Notes: generated from the sequence alone by a model not told the origin. A DNA stretch of 39,074 nt from Gemmataceae bacterium (GCA_025055215.1 JANWYO010000145.1:1-39074); one strand, 5' to 3'; shown: positions 1-8,857, counted from the stretch's first letter. Numbers and translations are program-made.

Positions 1-195
1 GAGGAGCCATACCCGCCGCCCCGGCGTTGGCCCCCGGGCCAACCCCGCCTCAACCAACACGCCCAGGTCGTCGGCCTCCGGGCGCGGTTGCACCCACAGA
101 CCCGTCAGCGTCGGCCGCACCCCGCCCCGCCAGTCGGCGCGAGCGATGCTCGACCGGGTTACCAGCAGCAGCGTGATGGCCGCGCGGCGCATCAT
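1..195 (-). CDS. Secreted protein, N-terminal part only
   Basis: The reading frame enters the window edge and is open over 65 codons from ATG at 195 (a second ATG follows at 192). It begins MMRRAAITLLLVTRSSIARA, which reads as a signal peptide with two Arg, a short hydrophobic core and an A-x-A-like end. It lies 10 bases downstream of the stop of the pseudopilin gene at 206-1105 on the same strand, so it is probably the next gene of that operon. The product is not recognisable from 65 residues. Pseudopilus assembly or export is only suggested by context. Confidence 0.6.
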   Translation of the reverse strand, partial: MMRRAAITLLLVTRSSIARADWRGGVRPTLTGLWVQPRPEADDLGVLVEAGLARGPTPGRRVWLL

Positions 196-205
196 CGGCC
201 AACCC

Positions 206-1105
206 TCAACGCAACACCAGTTTTTTGTGCACGTCGGCCCTGGGGGCCACCGTCAGGTAGACCACGGCGCTTTTGCGACGCACCCACCCCGGTGGCGCAT
301 GCTGCCGCTTGACCGCAACCGCGGCCAGCCGGCCGATTGGTTGCGCCAGCAGATCGACGGCAAAGGCGGTGCGCAAGGCTGGGCTGTAGTTCGGCGCTGC
401 CGGGTCGGTCGTCAGCACCTGTTCCACCACGGGATTGACCTCACCTTCGGCCCCGGCCTGCGACTGCACACGGAAAATTCGCAACTCGATGTCGTGCGGC
501 TCCGGCATGTTGCCGGGGTTGGCGCCGGCGCTCGTCAGGCTGGGCGTCACCTCGGTTCCCTCGGCGTTTTCCTCCAGGATTTGCAGCTTGATGATCCCGC
601 TGGAGTAATCTTGCGCGGGAACCACGAGGTCAGGAACCTTGGGCGAGCGGATGGCCAATTGCGGGCCGCTGTGCATCAACTCGAGGTCATTTCCCCAGGC
701 GTCCTTGACAGTGGTCAGCCCCGGCCCAGGCAGGAGGTACGGGCCCCGCCAGCCACTCCCCAGGGTCACCACCACATCGGTGACGGTGTCGCCGTCGAGG
801 TCGTGGGCGAACGTCTGGTTGGTGTACACGCTGCTGCTGGGATTGGTGAGCAACTCGGCGACGGAGACGGGAAGCCGACCCATGTCGGCGAGGAAACCGG
901 CCGCGGTTCGGCCCTGGTCGCGGGGACCGAGGATGGCGTCGCGAACCCGCTCCTGCAAGGCAATGGTGGCGTCGTATCGCCCCTGTTCGATCACCCCTTC
1001 CGTGACCTGGATCGCCAAGGTGGTCATGACCGCCAGGATCGTGAGGACGATCAGAAGCTCGGTCAACGTCAACCCCTGCCGATGGCAATAGAAGGTTCGA
1101 CGCAT
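206..1105 (-). CDS. Prepilin-type (GspG/H-like) pseudopilin
   Basis: A 299-residue protein with a class III (prepilin) signal. A short basic leader ends at Gly11, followed by LTLTELLIV with Glu at position 5 of the mature protein and about 20 hydrophobic residues. Prepilin peptidase would cleave after Gly11. Near residues 118-140 are a GPYL stretch and a DAWGN motif, both typical of GspG-like pseudopilins. At 299 residues it is about twice the usual GspG length, as is common for planctomycete pseudopilins. A strong ribosome site, AAAGGAGGT, lies just upstream of the ATG at 1105. It is third in a minus-strand run of pseudopilin genes. Its role is probably a type II secretion or type IV pilus-like fibre; which of these is not shown by the sequence. 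Confidence 0.85.
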   Translation of the reverse strand: MRRTFYCHRQGLTLTELLIVLTILAVMTTLAIQVTEGVIEQGRYDATIALQERVRDAILGPRDQGRTAAGFLADMGRLPVSVAELLTNPSSSVYTNQTFAHDLDGDTVTDVVVTLGSGWRGPYLLPGPGLTTVKDAWGNDLELMHSGPQLAIRSPKVPDLVVPAQDYSSGIIKLQILEENAEGTEVTPSLTSAGANPGNMPEPHDIELRIFRVQSQAGAEGEVNPVVEQVLTTDPAAPNYSPALRTAFAVDLLAQPIGRLAAVAVKRQHAPPGWVRRKSAVVYLTVAPRADVHKKLVLR

Positions 1106-1132
1106 GGCCCGGACCTCCTTTCTCTGGCCCGA

Positions 1133-1774
1133 TCAGTAAACCAAGGCGACGCTGATGTCGTCGCTGGCGGGCTCGGGCATCGCCTCGGTGGTTTCCAGGA
1201 TGCCGTTGGGCCCGGCGGAGACGAGTCGGACGGGGGCTCCGGCTGGACGCTGGAGGACGATCGGATTCCCCCACCCGTCGAGGACGGTCGGATCGCCCGT
1301 GACGCCGTAGGCGTTGCTGAACCCCCGCGCCACCCACTGGGCCTCCGTCATGACGGCCGGATCCCGGTAGATGGCGCCCGTATATTGGACGTAAGGGCCG
1401 TTCCAGCCGCGGCGGAAGAGACGATACTGCGCTTGACCGAGGGAGGCGACCGGCGGATTGAAAAGGAAGGCCAGTTGCGGGTGAAATTCCCGGGAGGTCG
1501 GCGATCGTTGGGCCGAGTCGGGATGCGGTTGGGGGAGGCCATCGGCGACGACCGTCCCGGCCGACATGACACCGTTCATGTCGGGCCAGTAGCGATTGAC
1601 GATGGTCTCCCGCAGGGCGCTTAGCGTGGAGCGCGTGACCGTGTCTCGGGCGTCGGTGCTCAGACTGGCGACGATCGGCACCACCAGGGCCGCCAAGGCG
1701 ACCAGGATGACGAGGACCGCGACCAGCTCCAGGAGCGTCAACCCACGCCGGGGGGGAGCAATCCGAGGAAGCAT
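1133..1774 (-). CDS. Prepilin-type (GspG-like) pseudopilin
   Basis: A 213-residue prepilin-like protein. The ATG at 1774 is preferred over the in-frame ATG at 1807 because GGGAG sits 6 bases before it and it gives a normal short leader, MLPRIAPPRRG, ahead of LTLLELVAV and a long hydrophobic helix. Glu is at mature position 5. The globular part contains GPYV and DGWGN, the GspG-type pattern also seen in the next gene downstream. The stop at 1133 is 27 bases upstream of the start of the 206-1105 gene, so the two are probably cotranscribed. It is expected in the inner membrane or periplasm as a minor or major pseudopilin. The substrate is unknown. Confidence 0.83.
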   Translation of the reverse strand: MLPRIAPPRRGLTLLELVAVLVILVALAALVVPIVASLSTDARDTVTRSTLSALRETIVNRYWPDMNGVMSAGTVVADGLPQPHPDSAQRSPTSREFHPQLAFLFNPPVASLGQAQYRLFRRGWNGPYVQYTGAIYRDPAVMTEAQWVARGFSNAYGVTGDPTVLDGWGNPIVLQRPAGAPVRLVSAGPNGILETTEAMPEPASDDISVALVY

Positions 1775-1863
1775 AGCCAACTCCCGGGCAACCGCCAGAG
1801 GATGCACGTAAGCAACTGAGACTCATTCTCATCATTCGCGGCCCCACGTCAAGAAGGAAGCGA

Positions 1864-1898
1864 AGGGTCGGGGGAAAGTCCCTCTTCACCCCGACCCT
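1864..1898 (-). terminator. Intergenic hairpin between pseudopilin genes
   Basis: A perfect 10-bp inverted repeat (AGGGTCGGGG with CCCCGACCCT) and a 15-base loop lie in the 196-base gap between the 1971-2786 and 1133-1774 genes. No T-run follows on the minus strand, so it may be an attenuator or mRNA-stability element rather than a full terminator. Confidence 0.4.
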
Positions 1899-1970
1899 CC
1901 GCGCGGTCACGCCCGCCTGCTCAGGCAGACTGCCAGGGCGTGCGTATGACGAGGGTCGACGTCCGTGTTA

Positions 1971-2786
1971 TTATCCTTGACGCGCCCCGTCCGGCAAGGA
2001 TTGGTTGAACTGCTGGATGGTGTAATCGTTGTGTCGGCCGTAGCTGTCGATCACGCCCACCAGCGTGGCGCGCTCGCCCGTCGCGTAGATCATGAAGACG
2101 GCGACGTACCGGCCGTAGTATCGCCCATCGCATCCTGGATAAATCGGACAGTTGGCGATAGTCGTGCCGACGGCGGTGTTCCGCGGGCCAATCCCCAAGG
2201 CGACCAGCCGCTGGCCCGTTTGCAGCCCCCGCGGCACCAGCTTGGCGGTCAACGCCGCACCCGTCACCTCCGCCACGGCGAACGGAGATGTCGACGTCAG
2301 CCGGGGTGGGCTTCCCATGGTCGAAAAGTTCGAGTCCGCGGCCGTCAGGCTGTGGTCGTAGACCCAGTCGAAGCCGGAGCGGGAGAAGGAGCGCAGCCAC
2401 TCGGCCCCGGCGGCGTTTGTCAGCGTCGCAGCGGTCAGCTGGTCCTGCAAGCGAGTGCCGTCGGCGCCCATGTACGGCAGGCCGCGCGTCTGCGTGTTGC
2501 CGTCGGTCGTATCGGAAGCATAGATGGCCCCCGTGGTGTCCAGCAGGGAATCCAGCCCTTGCGGATACCGTTTCTGGAGCATGAAGAACATTTGGATGTT
2601 GTTAGCCAGGTCGGCCTGCGTCTTGGCGGAAGCCGCCATGTCGGACGAGCGGCCGATCATGGCCACGACGGGGATCGCCAGCCCCGCTAAGGTGGCGATG
2701 ATGAGCACGACCACTACCAGTTCGATCAACGTGAAGCCGCTTCGCCGGCCCTGCCGCGACCCCATCTCCCGGCGCACTCGCATCAT
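1971..2786 (-). CDS. Prepilin-type pseudopilin, first gene of the cluster
   Basis: A 271-residue protein. The frame runs further upstream, but the start is placed at ATG 2786 (MMRVRRE) because GGGAGG lies 5 bases before it. The leader is strongly basic and ends RRSG, followed by FTLIELVVVVLIIATLAG, the textbook prepilin cleavage and methylation signal with Glu at mature position 5. The C-terminal part has two Cys near residues 213-218, possibly a disulphide. It lacks the GPY/WGN pattern of the two genes downstream, so it may be a different fibre subunit. It is the first gene of a minus-strand cluster; the opposite-strand neighbour at 3194 is divergent. Confidence 0.85.
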   Translation of the reverse strand: MMRVRREMGSRQGRRSGFTLIELVVVVLIIATLAGLAIPVVAMIGRSSDMAASAKTQADLANNIQMFFMLQKRYPQGLDSLLDTTGAIYASDTTDGNTQTRGLPYMGADGTRLQDQLTAATLTNAAGAEWLRSFSRSGFDWVYDHSLTAADSNFSTMGSPPRLTSTSPFAVAEVTGAALTAKLVPRGLQTGQRLVALGIGPRNTAVGTTIANCPIYPGCDGRYYGRYVAVFMIYATGERATLVGVIDSYGRHNDYTIQQFNQSLPDGARQG

Positions 2787-3193
2787 AAACACCTCCCGTT
2801 TAGCTGGAAACTGAGTGTACTCACCGCCAGCCGCTTCCAGCCGCCAGCGGACGACTCGGGCCGTGGTGAGCAAGCCGCGTGCCGTTGCCAGCTCGGGGCC
2901 ACGGAGGCGGTGTCGCGTCCTGCCGCAACCCTTTTGCCGCCGGGTTTTCGGAGCCAGCGACCGCCGAGGCACCGTTTCGGGAATGGCCAAGCCGTGTCCA
3001 TGGCTGGCCATCTCGTTATCACTCGATTCCCCATTGTTTGTCAGCGCCCAGGCCACGCCAGCGTTATGAGAGGTGAAAGGCCAGGAGGAGTCACGGCAAG
3101 GCATCCAACAGCGAATGAAAGTGGCTCCCCTGGGCGTAATCCAGAGTGACTCGTTGAGAGGTTCGCACGACAAATCTGGAGGGTGACAAAACC
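2787..3193. other. Intergenic region between divergent genes
   Basis: This 407-base gap should hold the promoters of the pseudopilin cluster (leftward) and of the LRAT-domain gene (rightward). Frames are open here on both strands because of high GC, but none has a recognisable product or a good ribosome site. I see no clear -35/-10 pair, repeat or hairpin. Confidence 0.4.
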
Positions 3194-3865
3194 ATGGCAA
3201 GAGCCGATCATCTCGTGGTGTCGTACGGTCCGTATACGCATCACGGTATCGACATCGGGGACGGCACTGTGGTGCATCTGAGCAAGGCCAATGGCTCGGT
3301 GAAACGAGTGTCGTACAGCGAGTTTGTGGACGGGCGACCAACCTCGATTCGGAAGTACGACGGCTCTGACCCGCCGAAAAAGGTAGTGGCTCGGGCCCTG
3401 TCGTGTGTCGGCAAACGCGGTTACAACCTGTTCACCAATAACTGCGAGCACTTCGCCACGTGGTGCAAAACCGGCCACGCCGAGAGCAGCCAAGTCAACG
3501 CGTTCCGTCGCGCGGTGACGCGGGCGGCGGTTCGAGAGGCAGTCTCGGCGTTCACGTGGGGGGCGGCCGGCGAAATAGCCTCGGTGGCGGCACGGGCAGC
3601 GGCGGGCCCGGCTTCCAGGGCGGCCGCCAAGAGCATCGCTCGCGCGGCGACCCCGTGGCTGCTATTAGGCGATGCACTCCAGCTGGGCACGGAAGTGCTG
3701 GCAAGCACCCACGGCGCGGATCCGGACGATGCCGCCCTGATCGGCCGCGGCGTCGGCCTGGCCAGCTCGGCGACCATCGGCTTCGCCTGCGGCGGCCCTG
3801 TTGGCGCCCTTGTGGGCGTCGGCCTCTGGGGTTTCGGGGAGTTTGTCGGAAGCCTCTTTTCTTGA
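3194..3865 (+). CDS. LRAT-domain (NlpC/P60-like) protein
   Basis: A 223-residue protein. The N-terminal ~100 residues match the lecithin:retinol acyltransferase (LRAT) type of papain-like fold. An HHG motif at residues 16-18 supplies the catalytic His and NNCEHFATWC supplies the nucleophile Cys84. Family members act as thiol acyltransferases, phospholipases or peptidases. The C-terminal half (about 110-223) is Ala/Gly-rich and hydrophobic, with glycine-zipper-like membrane stretches, so the enzyme may be membrane-bound. No signal peptide is seen. The start is supported by GGAGGG 10 bases before the ATG. It stands alone between a divergent pseudopilin cluster and a downstream AraC-type gene. 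Its substrate cannot be told from sequence. Confidence 0.75.
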   Translation: MARADHLVVSYGPYTHHGIDIGDGTVVHLSKANGSVKRVSYSEFVDGRPTSIRKYDGSDPPKKVVARALSCVGKRGYNLFTNNCEHFATWCKTGHAESSQVNAFRRAVTRAAVREAVSAFTWGAAGEIASVAARAAAGPASRAAAKSIARAATPWLLLGDALQLGTEVLASTHGADPDDAALIGRGVGLASSATIGFACGGPVGALVGVGLWGFGEFVGSLFS

Positions 3866-3984
3866 ACGGATTTGTTCGTAGTTCTAGCGTGCTTCGGCAG
3901 CTAAAATCCTTCGTAAGTAAACAGGGAGACAAGGGTCGCTCTGCCACGCCGGGCTTAAGTGGTCCTATCCCGGTGGCTCCGCGC

Positions 3985-4908
3985 ATGAAGCTACGGACAA
4001 GTCCGATCGACCGAGCACGCATCTTGCGTGTCCTGCTTCATATTGAGGCCAACCTGGACAAGCCGCTGGAACTTGACGCCCTGGCGGATCGGGCGGCCCT
4101 GTCCCCTTACCATTTTCACCGGCTGTTCCGCACCGTGGTCGGCGAACCGCCCCAGCGGCACATTCGCAGGCTTCGGCTGGAGCGGGCCGCGCTTTTCCTG
4201 AAGAATTCAACCGCTCCCACGGTGGAATTGGCCGTACCGGCGGGGTTCGACTCGCGCGAAGGTTTTTCGCGTGCCTTCACGGCCCATTTCGGGCAATCGC
4301 CTGCCGCTTTCCGGGAGCGCGCTGCCGCAGCGCTGCGACAGCTGCTCCGGCAGCTTGAAGGGACGCCGCCGCTCGCCGTGAGGTTGGAGGAATGCCGCAG
4401 CCGTTTCGTGGTGCTCACGCGGGTCGTCGGGTCACCGTTCCGCGTGATGGATGCGTGGGTCCAATTCCTGCGCTGGGCCCGACGGCGTGGGTTGGCCCAT
4501 CGCGACAGCCTCATCGCGCAAATCAACCACGACGACGAAATCGTCACCCCCTGGCACAAACATCGAACCGACCTCTGCCTCGTCTTGCCGGAACCTGTAG
4601 AGGCTGAGCCGCCGTACGTTCGTTCTACCCTCCCCGGCGGTTGGCACGCCGTGGCCGACTTCCAAGGCTCTGCCTACGGGTTGTATCGTGCCTGGCTCGA
4701 CCTGACCGAGCGCTGGCTGCCGGGCAGCGGCTGGCATCCCGCGCACCATTTCTTTTACGACCTCGGTCGGGCGGAGTTGATTCCTACCTCTCTCTTGGCG
4801 GCCATGCCGCTGTTGTTGGGCGGCATCCGCGTGCAACTCTGCGTTCCCGTCGAACGCCGTCCGCGCCCCAGCTGGCCCGTCCTGGTCCCTCCGGATGTGG
4901 CGCGCTGA
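3985..4908 (+). CDS. AraC-family regulator with GyrI-like effector domain
   Basis: A 307-residue protein. Residues ~10-110 form the AraC/XylS double helix-turn-helix, with LDALADRAALSPYHFHRLF as the first HTH and AGFDSREGFSRAFTAHFG as the second. Residues ~125-305 resemble the GyrI-like small-molecule-binding domain of the Rob/SoxS-GyrI class. Such proteins regulate stress or efflux genes on binding hydrophobic ligands. The ATG at 3985 gives a normal family N-terminus. The frame extends further upstream, but that part overlaps the LRAT gene and is not conserved-looking. No strong ribosome site is visible. The target genes are unknown. Confidence 0.85.
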   Translation: MKLRTSPIDRARILRVLLHIEANLDKPLELDALADRAALSPYHFHRLFRTVVGEPPQRHIRRLRLERAALFLKNSTAPTVELAVPAGFDSREGFSRAFTAHFGQSPAAFRERAAAALRQLLRQLEGTPPLAVRLEECRSRFVVLTRVVGSPFRVMDAWVQFLRWARRRGLAHRDSLIAQINHDDEIVTPWHKHRTDLCLVLPEPVEAEPPYVRSTLPGGWHAVADFQGSAYGLYRAWLDLTERWLPGSGWHPAHHFFYDLGRAELIPTSLLAAMPLLLGGIRVQLCVPVERRPRPSWPVLVPPDVAR

Positions 4909-5228
4909 TTCGCAGTCTTTTTTCGCCAGATAGCAAAAACAGTCACGCACGTTGTCCGGCAATGTGTCAAGCTGGGCAACAGAATGCCGATGAGTAGGCC
5001 CGCGCAAGGATTTCCAGCAGCCTCCTCAGCCAGTCTCCAGATGCAGGGGTCGGCTTCCGCACCGTTTAGGGACACGTCCCTGGAAGGTTTTTGAGCGGCG
5101 TCGGCCGACTGAAAGCTGCCACGGAGACTGGAACGGCAAGGACCCGGATAACCGCGTCGGATGACACGGGGCGGTCGATTCGCCCCGTGTCCCGACCACG
5201 AACTTCGATCCTCCCGTGAGGTGACACG
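4909..5228. other. Intergenic region upstream of the giant Gly-rich gene
   Basis: This 320-base gap starts with a T-run just after the AraC-family stop (4917-4923), which could end that transcript. Near its right end is an 11-bp hairpin, listed separately. No coding sequence is supported. Confidence 0.4.
5163..5191 (+). promoter_or_regulatory. Hairpin in leader of the Gly-rich gene
   Basis: A perfect 11-bp inverted repeat (arms GACACGGGGCG and CGCCCCGTGTC) with a 7-base loop lies 37 bases upstream of the ATG at 5229. It could be an operator, a 5' UTR stabiliser or an attenuator. Confidence 0.4.
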
Positions 5229-8200
5229 ATGCGGCGGAGCAAGTGGACGGCTTGGTTACGGCACATCGAGGCTTGGTTCCGACCGGTGCGGCGGCCGCAC
5301 CGCCGACCGGTACGACGAGTGCGACCCACCCTGGAATTCCTGGAGGACCGCACGGCGCCGGCGGTCTTCAACGTCGGCACCGAGGCCGCGCTGCGGGCAG
5401 CCATCACCGCCGCCAATACCAACACCGACGCCACCAATGACATCAACCTGACGGCCAACATCGTGCTGACTACCCCGAACGTCGGCGGTGCCCAGGAGAA
5501 TGCCAACGCGACCGGCGACCTGGACATCGACAATCTCAGCACTCTGCCGGCGAAGGTCTACAACCTCAACGGCAACGGCTTCACGCTCAGCGTCAACTTC
5601 GGCACGGGCAACTTCGATCGTGTCGTCCACGTGATCGGCCATGATGTCACGGTCAATTTCGTGAACATCACCATCACGGGCGGCACGGCAATTGACGACG
5701 GCGTCGCCGGGCGGACCATCGGCCAGAGCGACTCGCTGGGCGGAGGCATCCTGAATGGTATCGGCGGCTCGGTTTCGGGCGGTGTCTTGAACTTCATCGA
5801 CAGCCTGGTGACCACCAACACGGCCCGCGGGGCGAACGGCGCCAACGGTATGAACGGCGCCGGCCAAGTAGGCGGGGTCGGCAATCCCGGGCAGAACGGC
5901 GGCGATGGCCGTAGCGCCTACGGCGGCGGCCTGTTCTCCCTCGCCGGGGCGGTGACGCTAGTCAACTCGGAGTTCTCCCGGAACATCGCCCGTGGCGGCA
6001 ACGGGGGCAACGGCGGCATGGGCGCCGGCCCCTTTGCCAATGGCGGCGCGGGCGGTCGTGGGGGCAATGGTGGGGACGCTAGCGGCGGTGGCATCATGAT
6101 CGTCTACGGAGGTTTCCTCCAGGTCGATCAAGGCTCGGAGATTTCAGACAACTCCGCCACGGCCGGCGATGGCGGCGCGGGCGGCCGCGGCGGGAACGCG
6201 ACAGGCAGCGGCACCGGCGGGCGTGGCGGCGACGGCGGGAGTGGCGGCGACGCTTCCGGCGGCGGCATCTCCGCTCAGTTAAGCGACGTCCTGGTCGACA
6301 ACAGTTCGAGCGTCGTCAGTAACTTCGCCACGGCCGGCGATGGCGGCGATGGCGGCGATGGTGGAGAGGCCGGCAACAATGGCACCGGCGGGCGTGGCGG
6401 CGACGGCGGGAGTGGCGGCGACGCTTCCGGCGGCGGCCTTGCAGCTGTTACGGGCGACGTCCAAATCGAGAACCAATCTTTTGTCGATAACAATCTGGTC
6501 ATTGGCGGCGATGGCGGCCTCGCCGGTGATGGCGGTCACGCCGGCAACCATGGGACCGGTGGCCGCGGTGGTGACGGCGGTCGCGCGGGCGAGGCCGGCG
6601 GTGGCGGCATCGCTGCCGTCAGGGTCTCCCTAGCCGTTCGTGACAGTCGCGTTCATTTGAACCTTGTCCTCGGAGGCGATGGCGGCGATGGCGGCGACGG
6701 CGGAGAGCCGCCCACGGGTGGCCGCGGCGGCGATGGCGGCCAAGGGGGCGACGGGGGCCACGTGCGGGGCGGCGGCATTCGGGCCGTTTTCGGCTCCATC
6801 GAGATCGACTCCTCCAGCGTCAGCTTCAATTTGATAAACTTGGCCGGTCGCGGCGGCGATGGCGGCGACGGTGTCTTCGGTGGCATCGCCGGCAACGGCG
6901 GCCACGGCGGCAACGCCGGCCACGCCCAAGGGGGCGGCATCTACGCCGAAGCCGTGGAAGACCTCACCCTCATCAATGCCGACATCAATTCCAACTCCGC
7001 CGTACCCACAACCGGTGCCGCAGGCGGCGCCGGCGGCTTCGGCAGCAGCGGTGTTCAGGTCGGCGGCCACGGCGGCCACGGCGGCAACGGCAGCAACATC
7101 CAGGGCGTCGGCCTCTACCTCTCCGGCGGCAGCCCCACCGTCACCATCACCAACAGCAGCATCTCCAACAACTTGGCCGGCGACGCCGGTGACGGCGGCA
7201 GCGGCGGCTGGGGCGGTAGCGGCAACCAGGGCGGCAATGGCGGCATGGGCGGCGCCGGCGGCAGCATCCAAGGCGTCGGCATCTTCATCGGCACCGGCAG
7301 CCCCACCGTCACCATCACCAACAGCACCATCGCCGACAACACCGCCGGCTCCGCCGGTGAGGGCGGCAGCGGCGGCGCAGGGTCCTCCGACGGCGGCGAC
7401 GGCGGCGATGGCGGCGCCGGCGGCAGCATCCAGGGCGTCGGTATCTTCATCGGCACCGGCAACCCGACCGTCACCATCACCGGCAGCACCATCTCGGGAA
7501 ATACCGCAGAGAACGACGCTGGCGCTGGCGGTGATGGCGGCAGCGGCAGCGACGGCCCCGGCGGCGATGGCGGCGCCGGCGGCCATAGCCAGGGCGGTGG
7601 CCTCTTCGTCGCATCCGGCAACGTCCAAATCGTCAACAGTACCATTCACGCCAACTCCATCCAGGGCGGCGGTGCGGGCGGTTTGCGCGGTGACGGAAGC
7701 CCCGATGGGGCCAATGGGGCCGCCGGCCTCTCGCAGGGTGGTGGCGTGTTCGTCGCACCAGGCGCTACCGTCACCATCTTCAACAGCACCATCAGCAGCA
7801 ACGTCAGTCGCGGCCCCGGCGGCGGCGTCCGCAATGAAGGTCAACTGGACCTGACCAGCACTATCATCGGCGACAACACCAGCACCGACACCAACATCGA
7901 AGACCTCTCCCACGCCGGTGGCTTCGTCGGCACCCCGGCCTTCAACCTCATCGAAAGCCCCAACGGCCACCCGATCGCCAACGGCGTCAACAATAACATC
8001 GTCGGCTTCGACCCCAACCTCGGTCCGCTCCAGAACAACGGTGGCGTGACCCTGACCCAACTCCCCAACGCCGGCAGCCCGGCCATCAATGCTGGGGCCA
8101 ACCCGCTCCTCCTCCTCTTCGACCAGCGAGGTCTCGGCTTCCCGCGCACCCTCAACGGCCAGACCGACATCGGTGCCACCGAGACCGGGGCTACTCCCCC

Positions 8201-8822
8201 GCCGCCCGTGGGCGGGGCGATTATCGTCACCGGGGCCGGCCGCGGCGGCGGCCCGCACGTCCGGGTTTTCGACGCCAACACCCAGACGCTTCTCTTCAGC
8301 TTCTACGCTTATGACCCCTCCTTCCGCGGCGGCGTGACCGTCGCCGCCGGCGACGTCAACAACGACGGCGTCCCCGACATCATCACCGGCGCTGGCCCAG
8401 GTGGCGGACCGCACGTCAAGGTCTTCGACGGCACCAACCTGAACGAGTTGTTCAGCTTCTACGCTTATGACCCCTCCTTCCGCGGCGGCGTCTTCGTCGG
8501 CGCCGGCGACGTCAACAACGACGGCTTCGCCGACATCCTGACGGGCGCGGGCCTCACCGGTTCGCCACACGTCCGGGCCTTTAGCGGCCAGGACCTGACC
8601 GTGCTCCACAGCTTCTACGCCTACGTCCCGACGTTTCTCGGGGGCGTGCGGGTGGCAGCTACCGACGTCAATGGCGACGGGCACGACGACATCGTCACCG
8701 GCGCGGGTGTACGTGCTCAGACGCACGTCCGGGTCTTCGATGGCCTGAGCCTGGCGGTGCTCGACAACTTCTTCGCCTACGATCCGATCTTCCGCATCGG
8801 CGTCTTCGTCGGCGGCGCGTGA
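5229..8822 (+). CDS. Giant Gly-rich beta-helix surface protein with FG-GAP repeats
   Basis: A 1197-residue secreted protein. Residues 1-34 are very basic, followed by LEFLEDRTAPA (35-45), the N-terminal motif shared by many large planctomycete extracellular proteins. Residues ~45-200 are a parallel beta-helix-type start. Residues ~200-850 are extremely Gly/Asp/Asn-rich (GGDGG, GGNGG), broken by beta-helix turns such as VTITNSTISNN, and recall PE_PGRS and polymorphic beta-helix proteins. Residues ~880-985 resemble a choice-of-anchor Q-type segment (DPNLGPLQNNGG, SPAINAG, DIGATE). Residues ~995-1197 carry four FG-GAP/VCBS-like units with DVNNDG-type putative Ca-binding loops. GAGGTG precedes the ATG. 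The protein ends inside an FG-GAP unit without an obvious anchor. Adhesion or a surface coat is an inference. Confidence 0.85.
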   Translation: MRRSKWTAWLRHIEAWFRPVRRPHRRPVRRVRPTLEFLEDRTAPAVFNVGTEAALRAAITAANTNTDATNDINLTANIVLTTPNVGGAQENANATGDLDIDNLSTLPAKVYNLNGNGFTLSVNFGTGNFDRVVHVIGHDVTVNFVNITITGGTAIDDGVAGRTIGQSDSLGGGILNGIGGSVSGGVLNFIDSLVTTNTARGANGANGMNGAGQVGGVGNPGQNGGDGRSAYGGGLFSLAGAVTLVNSEFSRNIARGGNGGNGGMGAGPFANGGAGGRGGNGGDASGGGIMIVYGGFLQVDQGSEISDNSATAGDGGAGGRGGNATGSGTGGRGGDGGSGGDASGGGISAQLSDVLVDNSSSVVSNFATAGDGGDGGDGGEAGNNGTGGRGGDGGSGGDASGGGLAAVTGDVQIENQSFVDNNLVIGGDGGLAGDGGHAGNHGTGGRGGDGGRAGEAGGGGIAAVRVSLAVRDSRVHLNLVLGGDGGDGGDGGEPPTGGRGGDGGQGGDGGHVRGGGIRAVFGSIEIDSSSVSFNLINLAGRGGDGGDGVFGGIAGNGGHGGNAGHAQGGGIYAEAVEDLTLINADINSNSAVPTTGAAGGAGGFGSSGVQVGGHGGHGGNGSNIQGVGLYLSGGSPTVTITNSSISNNLAGDAGDGGSGGWGGSGNQGGNGGMGGAGGSIQGVGIFIGTGSPTVTITNSTIADNTAGSAGEGGSGGAGSSDGGDGGDGGAGGSIQGVGIFIGTGNPTVTITGSTISGNTAENDAGAGGDGGSGSDGPGGDGGAGGHSQGGGLFVASGNVQIVNSTIHANSIQGGGAGGLRGDGSPDGANGAAGLSQGGGVFVAPGATVTIFNSTISSNVSRGPGGGVRNEGQLDLTSTIIGDNTSTDTNIEDLSHAGGFVGTPAFNLIESPNGHPIANGVNNNIVGFDPNLGPLQNNGGVTLTQLPNAGSPAINAGANPLLLLFDQRGLGFPRTLNGQTDIGATETGATPPPPVGGAIIVTGAGRGGGPHVRVFDANTQTLLFSFYAYDPSFRGGVTVAAGDVNNDGVPDIITGAGPGGGPHVKVFDGTNLNELFSFYAYDPSFRGGVFVGAGDVNNDGFADILTGAGLTGSPHVRAFSGQDLTVLHSFYAYVPTFLGGVRVAATDVNGDGHDDIVTGAGVRAQTHVRVFDGLSLAVLDNFFAYDPIFRIGVFVGGA
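6210..6437 (+). repeat. Exact 57-bp direct repeat within the Gly-rich coding region
   Basis: The 57 bases at 6210-6266 recur unchanged at 6381-6437, an offset of 171 bases (57 codons). The DNA before each copy (CACGGCCGGCGATGGCGGC) is also shared, so a 57-residue module has been duplicated recently. Similar looser repeats follow around 7260-7340 and 7420-7500, and a 41-base exact repeat in the FG-GAP part lies at 8295 and 8451 (offset 156). Confidence 0.8.
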
Positions 8823-8857
8823 CCACTGCGTGAGTCGTCGTTGCAGCGGTGCCACAG

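Noticed and set aside
146-1624. Long plus-strand open frame opposite the pseudopilin genes
   Set aside because: It is antisense to two clear prepilin genes with ribosome sites, and its product is Gly/Arg/His-rich with no family pattern; it is a GC-driven shadow.
3460-3984. N-terminal extension of the AraC-type gene
   Set aside because: It overlaps the LRAT gene in another frame and shows no conserved domain; the HTH starts normally from ATG 3985.
4432-5007. Minus-strand frame opposite the AraC/GyrI-like gene
   Set aside because: It has no domain, and the plus-strand frame is clearly coding.
6000-7700. Tandem short repeats resembling a CRISPR array
   Set aside because: The repeats are GGC/GAT codon runs in frame within a coding region, without fixed-length spacers.
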